DNA of 64,000 bases from Phoebastria nigripes (Eukaryota > Chordata > Aves > Procellariiformes > Diomedeidae): contig JAYKAV010003093.1 in the NCBI GenBank assembly GCA_035582835.1, positions 329,814 to 393,813 on the forward strand, given 5' to 3'. The translations under genes and the position numbers were made by a program. This document shows, piece by piece, positions 1 through 13,422 of the stretch (its first letter is position 1; the number at the start of each line of letters is the position of its first letter). Under the pieces are notes generated by a model. It saw only the letters and a list, made by a program, of their open reading frames with translations, was not told the origin of the DNA and made no database searches.

Positions 1-35
1 AAAAAAAAAAACAAAAACAAAACAACAAACCAAAA
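1..35. repeat. A-rich low-complexity (A/CAAA) tract at window edge
   Basis: The window opens with a run of A interrupted by single C residues. This is simple sequence. It could be the tail of a retroposed element cut by the window edge, but nothing upstream is visible to test that. Confidence 0.7.
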
Positions 36-3000
36 AGCACTCCTGTTAGATTAGATAAAAGGGAGGCTCACCACACTCTTACTGACTAGCATCCAACCTG
101 CAAAATTATTTATATTGGCAGCAATGTCAGCTGTCTCGGATCCCCAAGAAAAGGTAGCAGCTGGCATGTATACACAAGCTGACGTTTAAATAGCAAACCT
201 GTTTTGCATATAAGGGGAGGTTCCATGTGAGCTGGACAAGCACTAGGGAAAGACTTTTAAATTATCATAGTAATTAAACAGCATATTTCTACCTGCATGG
301 ATTGACAGCACTGTGGAACAGTGTTGTTTCTAATGGTTANACAGTTCAGCATGCTGTCTTATTTCTTGGTCCTCTTGTCCCCTTGTGCTGAGGAGAGGAA
401 AGTTTCTCTGGTCCCAACACACAGACTCCCAGTACTTCCTCTGCGAGTGCTCCTGAGCTCTGGGGAAGTTTGCCAAAAGAACCCAGAAAATTATTATAAC
501 CAGCAGGTGACAGTGCTGTGATAATCTGACATATTCCTCTGCTGGCTCCACACACCTCCAATCCATCAGCGTGCCATTTCTGGATGAAGAAATGGGTTAA
601 CACAGGAGTCCCCAGGCAGTGGTACAGGAATGACATGCTGGTGCATGCAGATGCAGCTCCCAGCAGCCTTTGTGGAGGTGTTACCAGGGCCAAGCTATCC
701 CAGCAGCTGCAGTCAATCAGCTAATGGGGAAGAGTCAGGCAGAGGAATGGAGGGAAGAGTATGAGCCTAGGGTCCCAGCTGAGGGAGAGGAGGACGGCAT
801 CACCCCTTCTCCCAGCTGTGCCCTGGCTGGCTTAGAGGCAGCACCTGCAGCTGCTGAGAGTACCCAAGCAAATGATTTCACAACTACCTTGTGCTACTGA
901 TCTAATGTGCTGCTGCTGCTGTCAGAGATGACCTTTCCTATCTCATTCCTTGCTGTTTCCCTTGCTTTCCCCTCTTCTCTACTGTGTTTCCATTGCTGCC
1001 ATTAATGCTCCTTGTCTTTGAAGTGATCTAAAAAAATGAAAATAACAATTCTGCAAACAGATCTTGCTAGTAATGAAAAAGGAGGAAGGAAAGTCTTCCC
1101 ATTTGATGGCAGTTGTGGTTTATCTGTGCAAGCCAAATATAGGGAGTTGCAAAGGTGTGGATTTACAACCAATCAGCCAACCAACCGAATTAATGTAATG
1201 CTTCTGTATTACTACCTTTCCTCTCTCTTGAGCAACCCTGTATCCCTTCTTGTGCCAGCACTGATGCTTATCTTACCTTGGCAAGCCACCAGAGGATGTC
1301 AGTCTGGCAGAAAACTAATCCAGGAAAAAAAAAAAAAAGTGAACAGTTTTCTGCTAGGTCACTGTCCTGGACTGCATCAGCAAAAGTCAGACAAGCAGCA
1401 GGATCTGCAAGTAGGAGAGGGAGTAGGAGCATGAAACTGTTGACAGGAGGAGCAGACTCACCTCTCTGACTGGCAGCTAGCCATGAGATCAAATTAGCTG
1501 TATGGTAAAACCACACCCCATATTTATGAACCTTGCCTAACTGGGCAAGTAAAGTATTGCCCTAACTGAGACACACAAGCCTGAGGGCATTTGTATCTCA
1601 CTGCTTTACCTGGAATCAAACAATAGTCAATGTGAGGAAAAGTCCCTCCAGAGACAATGGCATTGATATCCACCAGATAATAACTTTTAACAGTGAGTCC
1701 TGGAGAAAATCCAGAGTCAAGTAAAACAGAAGCAATTAAGGAAGGGAGACACTGAAGAGGCTCCTAAGGTGCAGTCTGCCAGAAAGCCAGACATGAACGA
1801 TTGCTTTGTGGATTTCTTCACCTTTTTTCTGCTCCCTGGCTAACAGCGCTGTTACTCAGGTGGTGTTCTGAGTCACACGCTTTGCTTCTGCAGCCAGACA
1901 ACCAATAAATGCTCGTTTGTTTAATAGAAATCACCTTGTTCAGCTGCAGCTTAAAACTGGTTGTCCATCTCTTCTTAGAGTGGGAAGTCCCAAATGTGGC
2001 TTCCTGTGGTGGCAATGGTTCCCTGCTCTACATTGGCAGCATGCACATGGCAGAGCAGTCATGCCTCTGGCCACTTCCTGTCACCCAGCTCCCCTTCCCC
2101 ACCTGCCCTTACCCTCCCTTCCTCCGCAAGCAAGGCCCCCACCTTCCTCTGCAGCCAGCTGGGGTGCCCTGCCTTCAGCCCAGTCCCCAGGGCAGGTATC
2201 AGACATGGCTGTGCAGAGGGTAACAGCCTAGAATGGCTAAAACTACTCCCAAAATGAAGAACGCACTGCCTAGTCCTGTTGTGAGGTTAACCTGGGTGAA
2301 CCCCAGTGCCTGTGCAGGACAACCACACAGTCAACACATGGGCACCCTGCAGTGCTTCCCCTGCATGGCCACTGCCAAGTGCTGCCAGCATCCAGGCCTC
2401 CAGCACTGCTCCTCAGACACTAGCCCATACTGCAGTCCTCTGTCTGCAAAACAGCTTCCTTCCTGATAAAAGAAGTGCTTTTCCCAAACAACATGTTGTG
2501 TGCTGCAACTATTTTACAAAACCATTCCTTGCTAACTATAAAAAATGGATGTCTCAGTGTAGACGTGCTAGGTTTGATCCCCCCTCTTTCCTTTTGATGT
2601 AAATCAAAATCAGTGTCACCAGTGAAGTTCAGAATGGGTGTAGATCTGAGGAGAATCAAGCTCTTCACTTCTATTGTTCCATGCTTACTTCATTGCCCTT
2701 ATATCTGATTGTTGTAATGAAAACGTTTTTAAAAAGGTTAAAAAATGCAAATGGGGTGTGTGGGTGTGTTAATAAGAGGATATAAAAATAATGCAGAAGA
2801 TAATGTAACGACAGAATACTGAACAATGGAGCATTTGCGTTTGGAGGACCATGTTCAATTTCGGGTGCCATCTTTTAGGAAAGGTATAGCAATAGCTGCA
2901 AATGAAGGCTAAGAAAAAGAATTCAGAAGCTAATGCTCATGAGCATATGTGAAAAGAAATCAGTAGGAAAACAAGAGAGGTTACATTTAATGAGTGATAC

Positions 3001-3338
3001 CTAGTCCATTAAAAACAATCAATGTATATTTCCCTTGCAAAATGTTCAAACCTGAATCCATTGATTCCTTAAACTATTAGAAAGGCAAGCCCGGCTCAGG
3101 TAATTCAGTATTTTTGCTATGATATACAGTGTAGCAGCTGTCATCAGGCAGCTATAGTTAAAACCAAGAGGTCTTCTATGGAGTCAGGCCATGTGAGAGA
3201 GCAATTACCCCGTTTTGCAAATTTTCAGTTAAAACACTATGGGCTGCTGTCCAGACATTAGGGAATATGGTGTCATTTGTGCAGAACATAAATCCTATAG
3301 ACCTGGGGTCTGACTGAAAGTCTGCTCTGTCAGGGGGG

Positions 3339-3355
3339 AAAAAAAAAAAAAAAAA
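3339..3355. repeat. Poly(A) run after a G6 run
   Basis: A run of 17 A follows six G and precedes CAAACAAG. I see no flanking target-site duplication or element body, so this is called only as a homopolymer. Confidence 0.75.
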
Positions 3356-6300
3356 CAAACAAGAAAAAGACAAAGTAATAATAATAGTGAAAGTAACATG
3401 CAAATGCTAATGGCAGAGCTCTTTGGGAAGCAGGGTTCACTGGACATGGAAACATCCGCTGTTTTCTTTAAATTCCAATTCTGGTTAAGGAAATGAGCCT
3501 TTGTGCACATTTGAAAGCAGCACCTCACTATCCTTATCAGCTGTAAGAGCAACAGGTATGAGGAGCAGGTACTCTTTGGGTTCGTACCATTTCACACTCT
3601 ATTGACTCCAGTTAAGTTACTTTTGATTTCCGTCAGGAGGAGTAAGCAAAGAATCGTGCTGCCAGTGTTTCTTTCCCAGTAAATAATAGCCTTTTACAAC
3701 TTATTTCCTCTCCTCGTGGAAAGAATTGGGCAAAATCCAAAAAACACTCCCTCGACACAAAGGGCAACAACATCACCCCATAGCGGACCTGTAAGCTTTC
3801 TGACACTCCACGGTGAGTTGTGGGTTTGTCACAGGGAAGCTTCCTTACTCTGTGAGAGGCAACGTCCAATAAACAGCCTGTAATGATACACATTACACCA
3901 TTTTTCCATTTACTTTGACCATTTGGAACAGAAAAAAATAAATATACTTTATTTTTGTAACAAAATGAATGGCACAATCTATGGGAAGCAAAGGAAGAGA
4001 GGTGGTGAGATTTACATACAAAAAGGGGATTGTAGAAGCAGGATTTATTTAGCCTTCAAAATAGCAACACTGGGAAGGAGTCACTGCAGCAATTTAATGA
4101 CTGGAAAATGCAATAAAACTGGAGTCCCTTGCTTCACATACTCTGCCTGTGCTGGGACACTCAGATAAGCAAGTCTGAAGCACAAGGCTAGCTAGATTCA
4201 CCCTGGAGTGACTCTTGCAACAGAGAAGAGCCCAAATTCCAGTGCATCCCTCATTCCCGTGTCCTGCTAGCTCACAGACCAGGAGAGCACAGGTCTGATG
4301 GTGACCTTGATTAATCATTACAGGATTAATTGCTGACAGCCCTCTATGCCCAGACCAGGCCCTCAGCTGATGTAAAGGGACACTGACACTGGTGACCATG
4401 AAGCTATGACGACCGACCTTGTATTAACCAAAGCTTTACTCAATGAACATTTGGCCTTCCACAGAGTAGGCTGGGCATACAGCTGCATTTTGAAAGGAAT
4501 AGGGTAATGTTGTGGCCTGTTACAATATTTTGAGATGAACAAGGTACTTGGCAAGTTCAGTGAACTTCAAAAAGAAAAAAATCAAGGGAAAGACTAGCAT
4601 AAACTTCAGCAGCTGATATGATGCTTTTTGTAAGAGTCATTCAAACTACAGCCTTAAAAATACAAAGTGAGTTATCCAAGGATGAGGGAAAACTTCTCTC
4701 CTAAGTATAGCAGTGCATACGTATCTACAGGAATTACAGGCTTATTTGTCTTCCTTTGAAGCATTGGGCCCTAAGCTGCCTGCAGAAAAGGGACATTCAA
4801 ATAATAGCAAGCAAGCCCAGTGGAGAGAACAGCAAATGTAAGCACAACCTGAATAAGAAATCGAAGTATTTCAAGGGTGAAAATTATAATAGGCGTTTGG
4901 ATGAACAGATACAAAAAGCCTTAAAATAAAACCAGGCTGGCTCTGCTATATCCACCCCGGTGCCCAGGTATGTGAACACACATGAAATTAAAAAACGACA
5001 ACCTAAAACTAGTCATAAACATTTAGGTCTTTTCATCTCAAATGGCTGTAAATAATGTAAAGCAAGAGCAGTTTCTCAGCCAGTGGGCCTTGAAAGNGTA
5101 AGCAAATACCATTTACTGTTTCCACTTATTTGAGTTTGCAGACTTGGACCAAAGTTTCACCCAGTTGTTAAAGATTTATACGGGAGGTTTAACAATGCCC
5201 TGTCATTAAGCCTTTGGCACAAGCAGTGCAAAGGACATTCAGGGCATGTTTGTACTAACTTATCTGGGTAAAGGGAAAGCTGTTCCTTTAAATTATGTTT
5301 GCTGTGACTCTGGAAACTGAGCAAACAGTCTGAGGGAAACTTCACTCTCAAGCAGAACTGACAGAAGGAACAAGGACCAAAGGACAGGGATCTTGTATAG
5401 GACATACCTGCCTCAGGACTCACAACTGAATTGCAAATCTCTAACAACTCGGGGGAGTTTAGTCCAGACTTGTTGGACATATCTCATCCCAATGGCAAAT
5501 GAAAGACTGGTTCAGCCCCAGACTGTCAGGTGAGTAAAATCCTGTTCTGGGGGGATGCTGGAAGAGGAATGGTCTGAGGAAGAAACCTCAGGCCACAAAC
5601 AAAGGCACAAATCCAGTGCCCGAGAAGGAACCGACTTTGCTTTACAAGCAAAGTCACACTGAAGGAGTCCTGTGGAATCTAGACAGAGCACAGCCGTGAC
5701 ACTGTTTAAATACTGCCTGACAGAGAGGAGAGACACCATTGGCACAGCTTGACAGGCATAAAAACCACCACACGGAAGAAGCCTAGCCAGAGAGGAGACC
5801 CTGCACAGAACGGGCATTAATGTGACCAACTAAACAGCAAACATCCCCAAAACCAACCAACCAAATTGTGTGTCTTTTTCCAGGGGCAGGACAAGATGTG
5901 ATTTTTCCTGGCAAATGTTTATGTGTGATCTTGCTTTAAAAAAATATAAATAAAATAAAGACAGGAAATATGAAAAACAGCCTGTTTTCCTCCTAATGCC
6001 AGGCTGATCCTTCCCCTTAGCTGATCTTTCATTTCACTCTCAGACCAGCTGCTGTATCCAGTGTAGCTGTGAACTGTTCCAGCAATTATGGATATTTTTA
6101 AATGCACAAAGTAAACAGGGACTCAAATTTCCTAAGAACAAGCTAGCTCTTGAGATATTAAACAGATCATCAACAGATTCAACCGTTATAGTGGAGCTGC
6201 CACTTCCAGATCTAGTTGAAAGTAGGAAATTGCACTAAAAAAAAAAAATTTTAAAACGTTTCACTGAACCGGCAAAAAGGACTAATTGGCTGACATTCAT

Positions 6301-9300
6301 TTAAAATTTCACAGAAATTTTATTCAGGTCTGATTTTCTCCAGACTCGAATTGGGACTGATAAATCCAATCTACTTTAAGACCAACTGTAAATACAGGAG
6401 TGTGTGTGAAACGCCCCAGTAATAGCCAGAAAAGAAGAGCCCAGAGACAAAGAACCCATTGTCCCACACTGCCATAATTTGGAGAGGACATTTGCAACAC
6501 AACATAAAATGTTTTAACTATATAATTACCATTATCTGTCCCTGAGTATGTGGCCAATGCCTGGGGTTTTGACTCAAAATCTCCTTTTGGAAGTAGCTTG
6601 TTCTACGATTTCTATAGGCACTTATAATTTTTCCCACAATAATGCCTGGAGGCAATATTTCATGTTTCTAAGCAGCACCCCATGGAAGCAGCCCCATTAG
6701 ATCTAAAATAAGAAAAACTGACAAGACTCAGTAAAACCTAAAACAATCTAGAAACCTCATCTTCTCCCTGCCTTCTCTTTCCTAGCCAAAATAATCTTTG
6801 AAACAGATGTCTATGAAAAAACAGGTCTAGCAGGTTACTCAATCCACAAAACTTGGACTTTGCTGGTCCAAAAGGGAGCAATTCCTGAAACAATGACCCC
6901 TTTTTAGGAGAAATTGCAGCCAGCTCAAATAAAACTTAGGAAGAGCAACAGGGACACTGAGGAACTAGAAATCAAAATGCCTGCTTTTCACTTGGGGACA
7001 GAAATGTAGGAAATATCAAATGAAAAATAACCAAAAAAGAGAGAATACCCAAACTGCTTCATTTTTTCTTTAATTACAGTGTTGTCCAGAGCTCTTTTGA
7101 ACCCGTCAGGCTATCTCATGTCATGCTCTTGTACTTACACTGAGTTCCTGCTCAAGGAACTCAGAAGAAAAAAGACTATGGGAGAAATATAGGAGTACTC
7201 ATAAACTATAGTATACCACTCCCAGTCTAGAGATGGGGAGCTAAGACCCAGGAAAATCCCTGATGTGCTCAAGATTGCCCAGGGAACTGCAGCAAAACTG
7301 AGAAATGAAATCTGCTCTCACAGGAGAGCGGTGCCACAGCTGTGAGATTCACTACCTGCATCCCAGCCTTGCTCTTTCCGTGCTTAAAAACTGGGCATGA
7401 AGAGGAGGGTAACAGAGGAGGGTTACAGGAGGGTTAGAAGGAAAGGTCTGAAAGGGAAAGGTTTACCAATTTTCACAGCACGTGGGTAAAGTGAGCTACA
7501 GAGTTATGGTTGAGGAGACCATGTCACTTGTTTGACAAAAAAATTGAGACTTACTGTGGATGCACATGCAGCCAGAAGGCACTGCAAGTGTGCCTGTTTT
7601 TCTACAGTGCAACGCTGTCTAGCGCTGTAGCTGGCAAACTGGAGGCAAGCATGTGGCGGCTTCTGGATGTGATTGCCTAAGCCCTGAGCTAGTGCCTCAG
7701 TCCTAGGACAGAAGAGACTGCTCTGCATTGGGAGCAGCTGTCCTGCAATCTTCCCTTCCTGCCAGGGTCCTCCCCTGGGACTAAAAAGAGCCCTTCTGGA
7801 GGGGAAGTTTGCATGACTGATGCTGTTTGCTGCACAGTTTCCAGAGCTGTCTATCAAGTATTTTTCCTGAGTTACTAAAGACACGTGCAGTCAGTGTAAC
7901 AGGCTATAAGAATAGTACCAGCTTATGTCAGGTTTGAAATTAGCTGAAATTAGCTTGATGCAGTTGACAAGGATAGCCTGGCACAGCAGCACTCCAAACC
8001 TGCCTGGCATTTCAAACCAGTAGAAACCAGTCTAACAGGATTCTGATGTCTTATTGACTTCTGGCTCCCTTGCAGCTACGAATTTGCAAGCAGATTCACC
8101 AAACAGGCACTCTTTGGACCCTCCACCCAATAACCACTGAGGGAGGAAAAACTGAGAGCTCTGCTATTCCTTGATGAACAAAATCAGCCCTCTTCTTTCC
8201 CTGCTTCTGTATGGAAGCTTTCAAATAAAAACCCTTTTGAGTTCTTACCTCTCTGCAGTTCAAATAACCACCCATGCTCATTTCTTCCATAACAAGTGTC
8301 TCATATGCAACCAGCAAATCTAGAAATAGAAGTGGATATCGTTATATTTTTCCCCAAGAGCAGCACAGGTGTTGTCTGCCACAGGGACACTGGGCCTGTC
8401 TGCTTACTAATGAGTGTGTCTTGAAAAGCTTCAACCAAGACATCTGCTAACCTCCTCTTCTAAGTATCCTGGCATTACTAAACCTCTCTGCTTTCAGCAA
8501 GGCATTATACCCAGGACATTATTTCTCGTACCATGTTCTTGACTAAACCATTTCATCGCAGACTAAACTTTCTATACCTGAGTCCTTTAATTTTTTAAGT
8601 GTAAGCTTTATGTTGCACATTCTTTCCATGGCTAGAAGGCTTCACATGGTCTAAACAGAAGAGAACAAACAAAAAGGAACAAGGACTCACAACTCCCATG
8701 TGCAACTCTGTAAAACAGGAGAGATCACCAGGCAGGCTGCTGTGGGCCTTCTTGTGTACTTGCATAGTACGTTGGTATCTTATGCTTTGAGGCTATGTCC
8801 TGTGATTTGCACCTAGCCCTGAGTTGATAGTTGTGTACTCCCTCCAGCCTAGGAGATGCAGTAATTTGTTTTTTAATTATTCACTTACCTTCCAGGGATA
8901 AGCCTGGAAAACCTCAGGAGTTTTAGACCACAGCTACTTAACAATAATTTCACTAGTATCTTCTAAGCAGAAATAAGGAATGGGATGGCATCAGGGGCAA
9001 CATTTCATAATCAGCAGGGAAAAGGAAAGAGGGCTTCCTCTAGAGGCAGGACTTCTTGTTAGTATAGAGATATGTCAGTGATGTCAGAGGAACAGGATGA
9101 GTTTTATACCTTCTACTTCTCAAGACTCTCCCAAAATCTTCAAGCAGGGATGTACCTTCACCATTGCATGTGCACTAATTTAAGGAAAGGAATAAAAATA
9201 AGGTCAGGTTTTTGTTTAATTAGTTTTAAGAGCTTATAATGAAAACCAGAAGGGCTTGTAGATTTCCACTTCTGCTCTTCTGTACACTTCAAAAATTAGG

Positions 9301-9326
9301 TTGACTCCCCCTACACAGCTTGAGAG

Positions 9327-9376
9327 TGCGTGTGTGTTTATATATGCATATATGTGTGTACATATACACATATGTA
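9327..9376. repeat. TG/TA dinucleotide-rich stretch with near-palindrome
   Basis: An alternating pyrimidine-purine stretch of mixed TG, TA and CA steps. It includes the palindrome TATATGCATATA and a following near-mirror CATATATGTGTG / CACATATG. It is compatible with a decayed microsatellite. Confidence 0.7.
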
Positions 9377-12300
9377 GAATAGCTCCAGAGGAGGGAATTC
9401 TTTTAACATCTTAGCTATAGCCCATAGCTACATCTACTACACGAGACCCAGGGGATGAAGCATAGAATGCAATAGGATAGGGCTGGACCACTCTGAGATA
9501 CATGGTTTGAACAAGTACATCCATGAGCAGACATGAAAATTGTTAGTGGTATACAAGAAAGCACATATTTTTAATCATTATTTTTGACTTGTAAAGAATC
9601 AGTAAACAGTCAAAAAGATAAATCATCCTGGCAGCAGAAAAATTTGCAGTTATTTAGTGTTATTCATTAAGTATATATTGATATATATTAGTTAATTAAC
9701 ACAGAGTAGCTGTTATAAATACTCCATGTTTCATGCTGAGGGAATTGTGTGAAGGCATGTATCCTTTTCTGTTATGTGTAAGTAACCATTTATAGGATAC
9801 ACTCGTTTTGTGTCTATGTTTACACATGTATGCTTACCTCTACCCATAGAAGGTCCCACAATGCCAGACTTCATTCTGGAAATATTTTTATATCTAGCAA
9901 GGCCATTTGAGTAATTTTTTTGCTGTTTTAAATGTACTGGTTTTTCTCTCCCAAGCCCTGTTCGCTTGGTCTCATGGTGTCTCCAAAGCACATGGCTTTG
10001 GAGGCTATATTAAACGAATCCAATGTATTTATTTTTAGTCTCTGAAGTGTTTCTAAAACAGGTTCTCTGTAACATATGTGCAAGACATAAAGGTTTTATT
10101 GTCACAAGCGTGTAATGAACTGCATAATTCTCTCTTGGTTTTGCTTGCTATAAATAAGGTACCATCACTAAATCATGGCAATAAAACCATTCTGTTACCT
10201 TTCTCACCTGAAAGACTATCATCTCAAAATCGGAGTGGTTGTAGTTTGATTCTGTTAGGACTGGTGATAGAATTCAATCTTATTTACAAAATAAGTACAA
10301 AATGTTTGTTTTCTGGAAACATGTGGGGTCAAACAATTTGATATTCTTTCAGCCAGCCCCAAACGTATTGTCTGCTTTTCTCTGGCTTCTGCTGTGAACC
10401 TCTTTGGTCTGTGTCTCACTTTCTGGTTGGTCTGTTCTCATGCTCCTCCTGGTTTCTTCACCCCTGTGCCTTAATCAAATAATACCTTGGCCTTGCACCT
10501 AAATAGTTCAAATTCCTTTGTGAAATGTCATGTACCTTTGCTTTGGACAGGGACATGTGCTTAACTGTCTCTTGCCACCATCTAAAAGAAAGGGTCAGGA
10601 CTGTTAACAGTTCCAAGGAGGGTTATCCTAACCAGTAACAATGAAAGCATAAATATATGTGTAATAAGGCAGCTCAGGGCCCTGATGACTTTAGGTTAAG
10701 GTGTTACCATGCCCAGTTGCCTGTGCATCCTTCTGCTGGAAATTAGTCCCCCCATAGCACGCGTGGCTCAACAGGACACGTGAGAGTGCCTCACACCGGC
10801 TTAAAGTCTGTGCATTAGCTTAAACCACTGATGAAGCTAAATGAATTCATAGCTACATCTGCTGAGAGCTAAATCTGCCAGAGCCTTGGGCTGAGTCTGT
10901 GGGTGTTACTATTCCCCTCACTCAGACAGAAATACCTCCACTGCAAATGCAGGCCTGAGCTTGTGTGGAGCCCCAGTGCCTTCAGCGGGGCCCACCTGCG
11001 CGTGGCACTCCTTAAGGGATTGGCACCCACGTGAGCAAGAACGGCAGCTGATGATTAAGGACTGCTGCTGGATTTTGGACTGTGCCCCATCCCGACAGAG
11101 CTGTTTTCACCTCATTATGATGCACAGAGAAATAGTTTAGAGATGACATTCCACTCCACTTAAAACCAAGGAAGAGGCGAAAAAAACCCAATGCCTAATA
11201 CATGAGCAGGGATGTAATGGGGGACTGATGGCAGTGGGAGGCAGAGGTTTCTTTTCAGTTTGCACAAGACTTTCAAAATAATTAAAGCATTTTAGAAAGA
11301 AACTGATAAGATGCAGCAAAATCGGCGTTTGCATGTACATTCAGATTGTATTTAAAGAAGAATTAAAGAGCCATGTTAACTATGAGGGCTTGAAGACAAA
11401 ATATTTTCTTAAGAGAGCTCCATCTGGTTCATCAAATATACATGAAAAGTGCATCCCTACATTCAGTGTGCAAAACCTTCCAGATGAGTCATTAATAGGG
11501 CTTACACTTGAAAAAACTTCAACACATAAAAAGGAAGAAAAGATTATATGACCTTCTGCCTTTCTACATCATAAAAACCCTACAGCCAAGGTAGTAATTT
11601 CTGCACTGAGCCCCAAAACTTTCCGTTGAGCTATACATAATTTAAAGGGGCATTCAGTCATGGATGGATTTAAGGTGATGGCAAAACTAACACACCACCA
11701 GATAACTCAGTGTAGGGGTTCATTGCCCTCTGTGCTGAAAGCACCTGCCTGCCTTCTGGTGGGACACAATCCTTGCATATTTTGTGTGGCCACTCAGGCA
11801 CATCAATACTGTTATCTTCTCCCTGGTGGTGGTAGCAATACATTAGACAATCAGACAAGGGCAATTCATCTTCTGTGACTGTATGTCCCTATACAGAACA
11901 ACCATACAGTCAAGTTGTATTCATACCTGTTATCGCCTGCTCCGAAACGTCCCTGCATTGCATAGCTGGAGATTTCAGCCTGTCTCTAATATTAATTAAG
12001 CAATCTTCATTACCCTTCCAGACTAGGCAACAACATTGTATAACATTGGCAAATTGAGCATTTTTCATTTCAAAATCATTAAGTATTCTTTAAGTATACA
12101 CTTACTGCAGTACTTAACACTTTTCAGTCAGACAATATACTTCCCCATTTTAAAGGGGAATTAGGTAGTTAATGAAGCACTAGATCCACCAGCAAGCAGA
12201 GCCACTAGTTGCATCCTACCGCACCCCTTCTATCACCGGGAAGGCTGAGTGCAGGGAGCCAGCTAAGCCCCACACAAATGATTGCCTTGTGGCAGCGGAA

Positions 12301-13362
12301 GGGAGCGTGCAGAAGAAATCCTCCCAGAGACAGAGGCCGTCAGCTCAGGGCCAGCGCCAGGCATAACAAAATAGCCCATTACCCAGGGCAGCAAATTACC
12401 AGGGGCAGCAAAGTGGCCATGATGCAGCTGCCTGCTCTGCTGCGCTGGAGCCCTGGAAAACTGCTGCTGAGAGAGGGGTCAGGGCATGTGGAGCAGCAGG
12501 TTCGGCAGGGAAGGGAGGTGGCTCTTCCCAGCAGCTAAGGCACTGCTTGCACCCCTCCTGTGTCAGCAACAGCTGAGGCAGCCAGCCTGACTTTCCGGGG
12601 CTGCCAGCCCCCAGCAGTTCCCTCTGCTACCAGTGCCCACCAGGGCTGCCACCAGCGACAGACCACACAGTCTGCCTCTACCACGGCTTGTGCAGCTGCG
12701 CCCAGCTGGCATGTCGCAGGATGAGCAAAAAGGGAGAGATGATCAACTGGTGCTAGAAGAAACCTCCTGCTCCAGACTCCCAGACCAAACTGCCCAGACT
12801 AAATCCATTTGAAATACCTGCAGGTCTACACAGCTGCAATCTCAACTTTCAGGCTGCAGCTTCTGCTACTAAAAACATTATTATCTTTGATTAAATCTAA
12901 CTGATTAAACAGAGCTGCTCTTTTGATACACCTGATACCTTTTGAATCCTTATCAGCCCACTCTCTTTGTACAGTAGGGACCAGCAGTTGGTTGTTGGCA
13001 TCCACAGCCAGACCATGCCTTGCAAACACATCCAGTCCCACCCTCCCAGAAGCAGCAGCGGTCCCTCTTTCCCACACACATCCACGTGTCCAGGTCCACA
13101 CTGCTCTAGGAACCTCAGTTCCTTTTACAATTTTTATTAGCATTTTACCTAGTGTCCTCAAGGTTCAGCTGCTCTTGTACAACAGCAAATTCATGGCATT
13201 TGCTGGTAAATGCCATTTTTTTTATATTGGCAAGTAAAATTTCTATACAGTCAAATTCCTGGAGGCTGAACTATGTGTGAGTCAAAATGCATATCTCTAG
13301 TGTTGCTGTATGTGCATCACTTGCTGGTTTTACTGTTGTCATCTTTCTCTTTTTCCCTACAG

Positions 13363-13422
13363 GCTGCTACTTTGGTCTTCTTGAATTACGGGGAAGTATG
13401 TTTGCCTGCAAAGCACATTCAG
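13363..13422 (+). other. Candidate small exon (possible NGEF 5' exon)
   Basis: A 60-base segment is bounded by a strong acceptor (a long pyrimidine tract ending in CCCTACAG) and a strong donor (CAG/GTAGGT). It lies about 3 kb upstream of the first coding NGEF exon on the same strand. Its reading resembles no NGEF sequence I know, so if real it is more likely 5' untranslated. The splice signals are visible, but the exon status is inference and could be chance. Confidence 0.25.

Larger units (their letters stand above)
1..13362. other. 5' flank / intergenic or upstream intron, no gene recognised
   Basis: I see no coding exon that I can support here. All open frames are short, differ between frames, and resemble no family I know. 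The sequence is AT-moderate and broken only by short simple repeats, such as the A-rich start, a 17-A run near 3339 and a TA/TG stretch near 9327. It could be the gap between NGEF and its upstream neighbour, or an NGEF 5' intron if a non-coding first exon lies further left. Old transposon fragments may be present but none is recognisable by eye. Confidence 0.5.
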
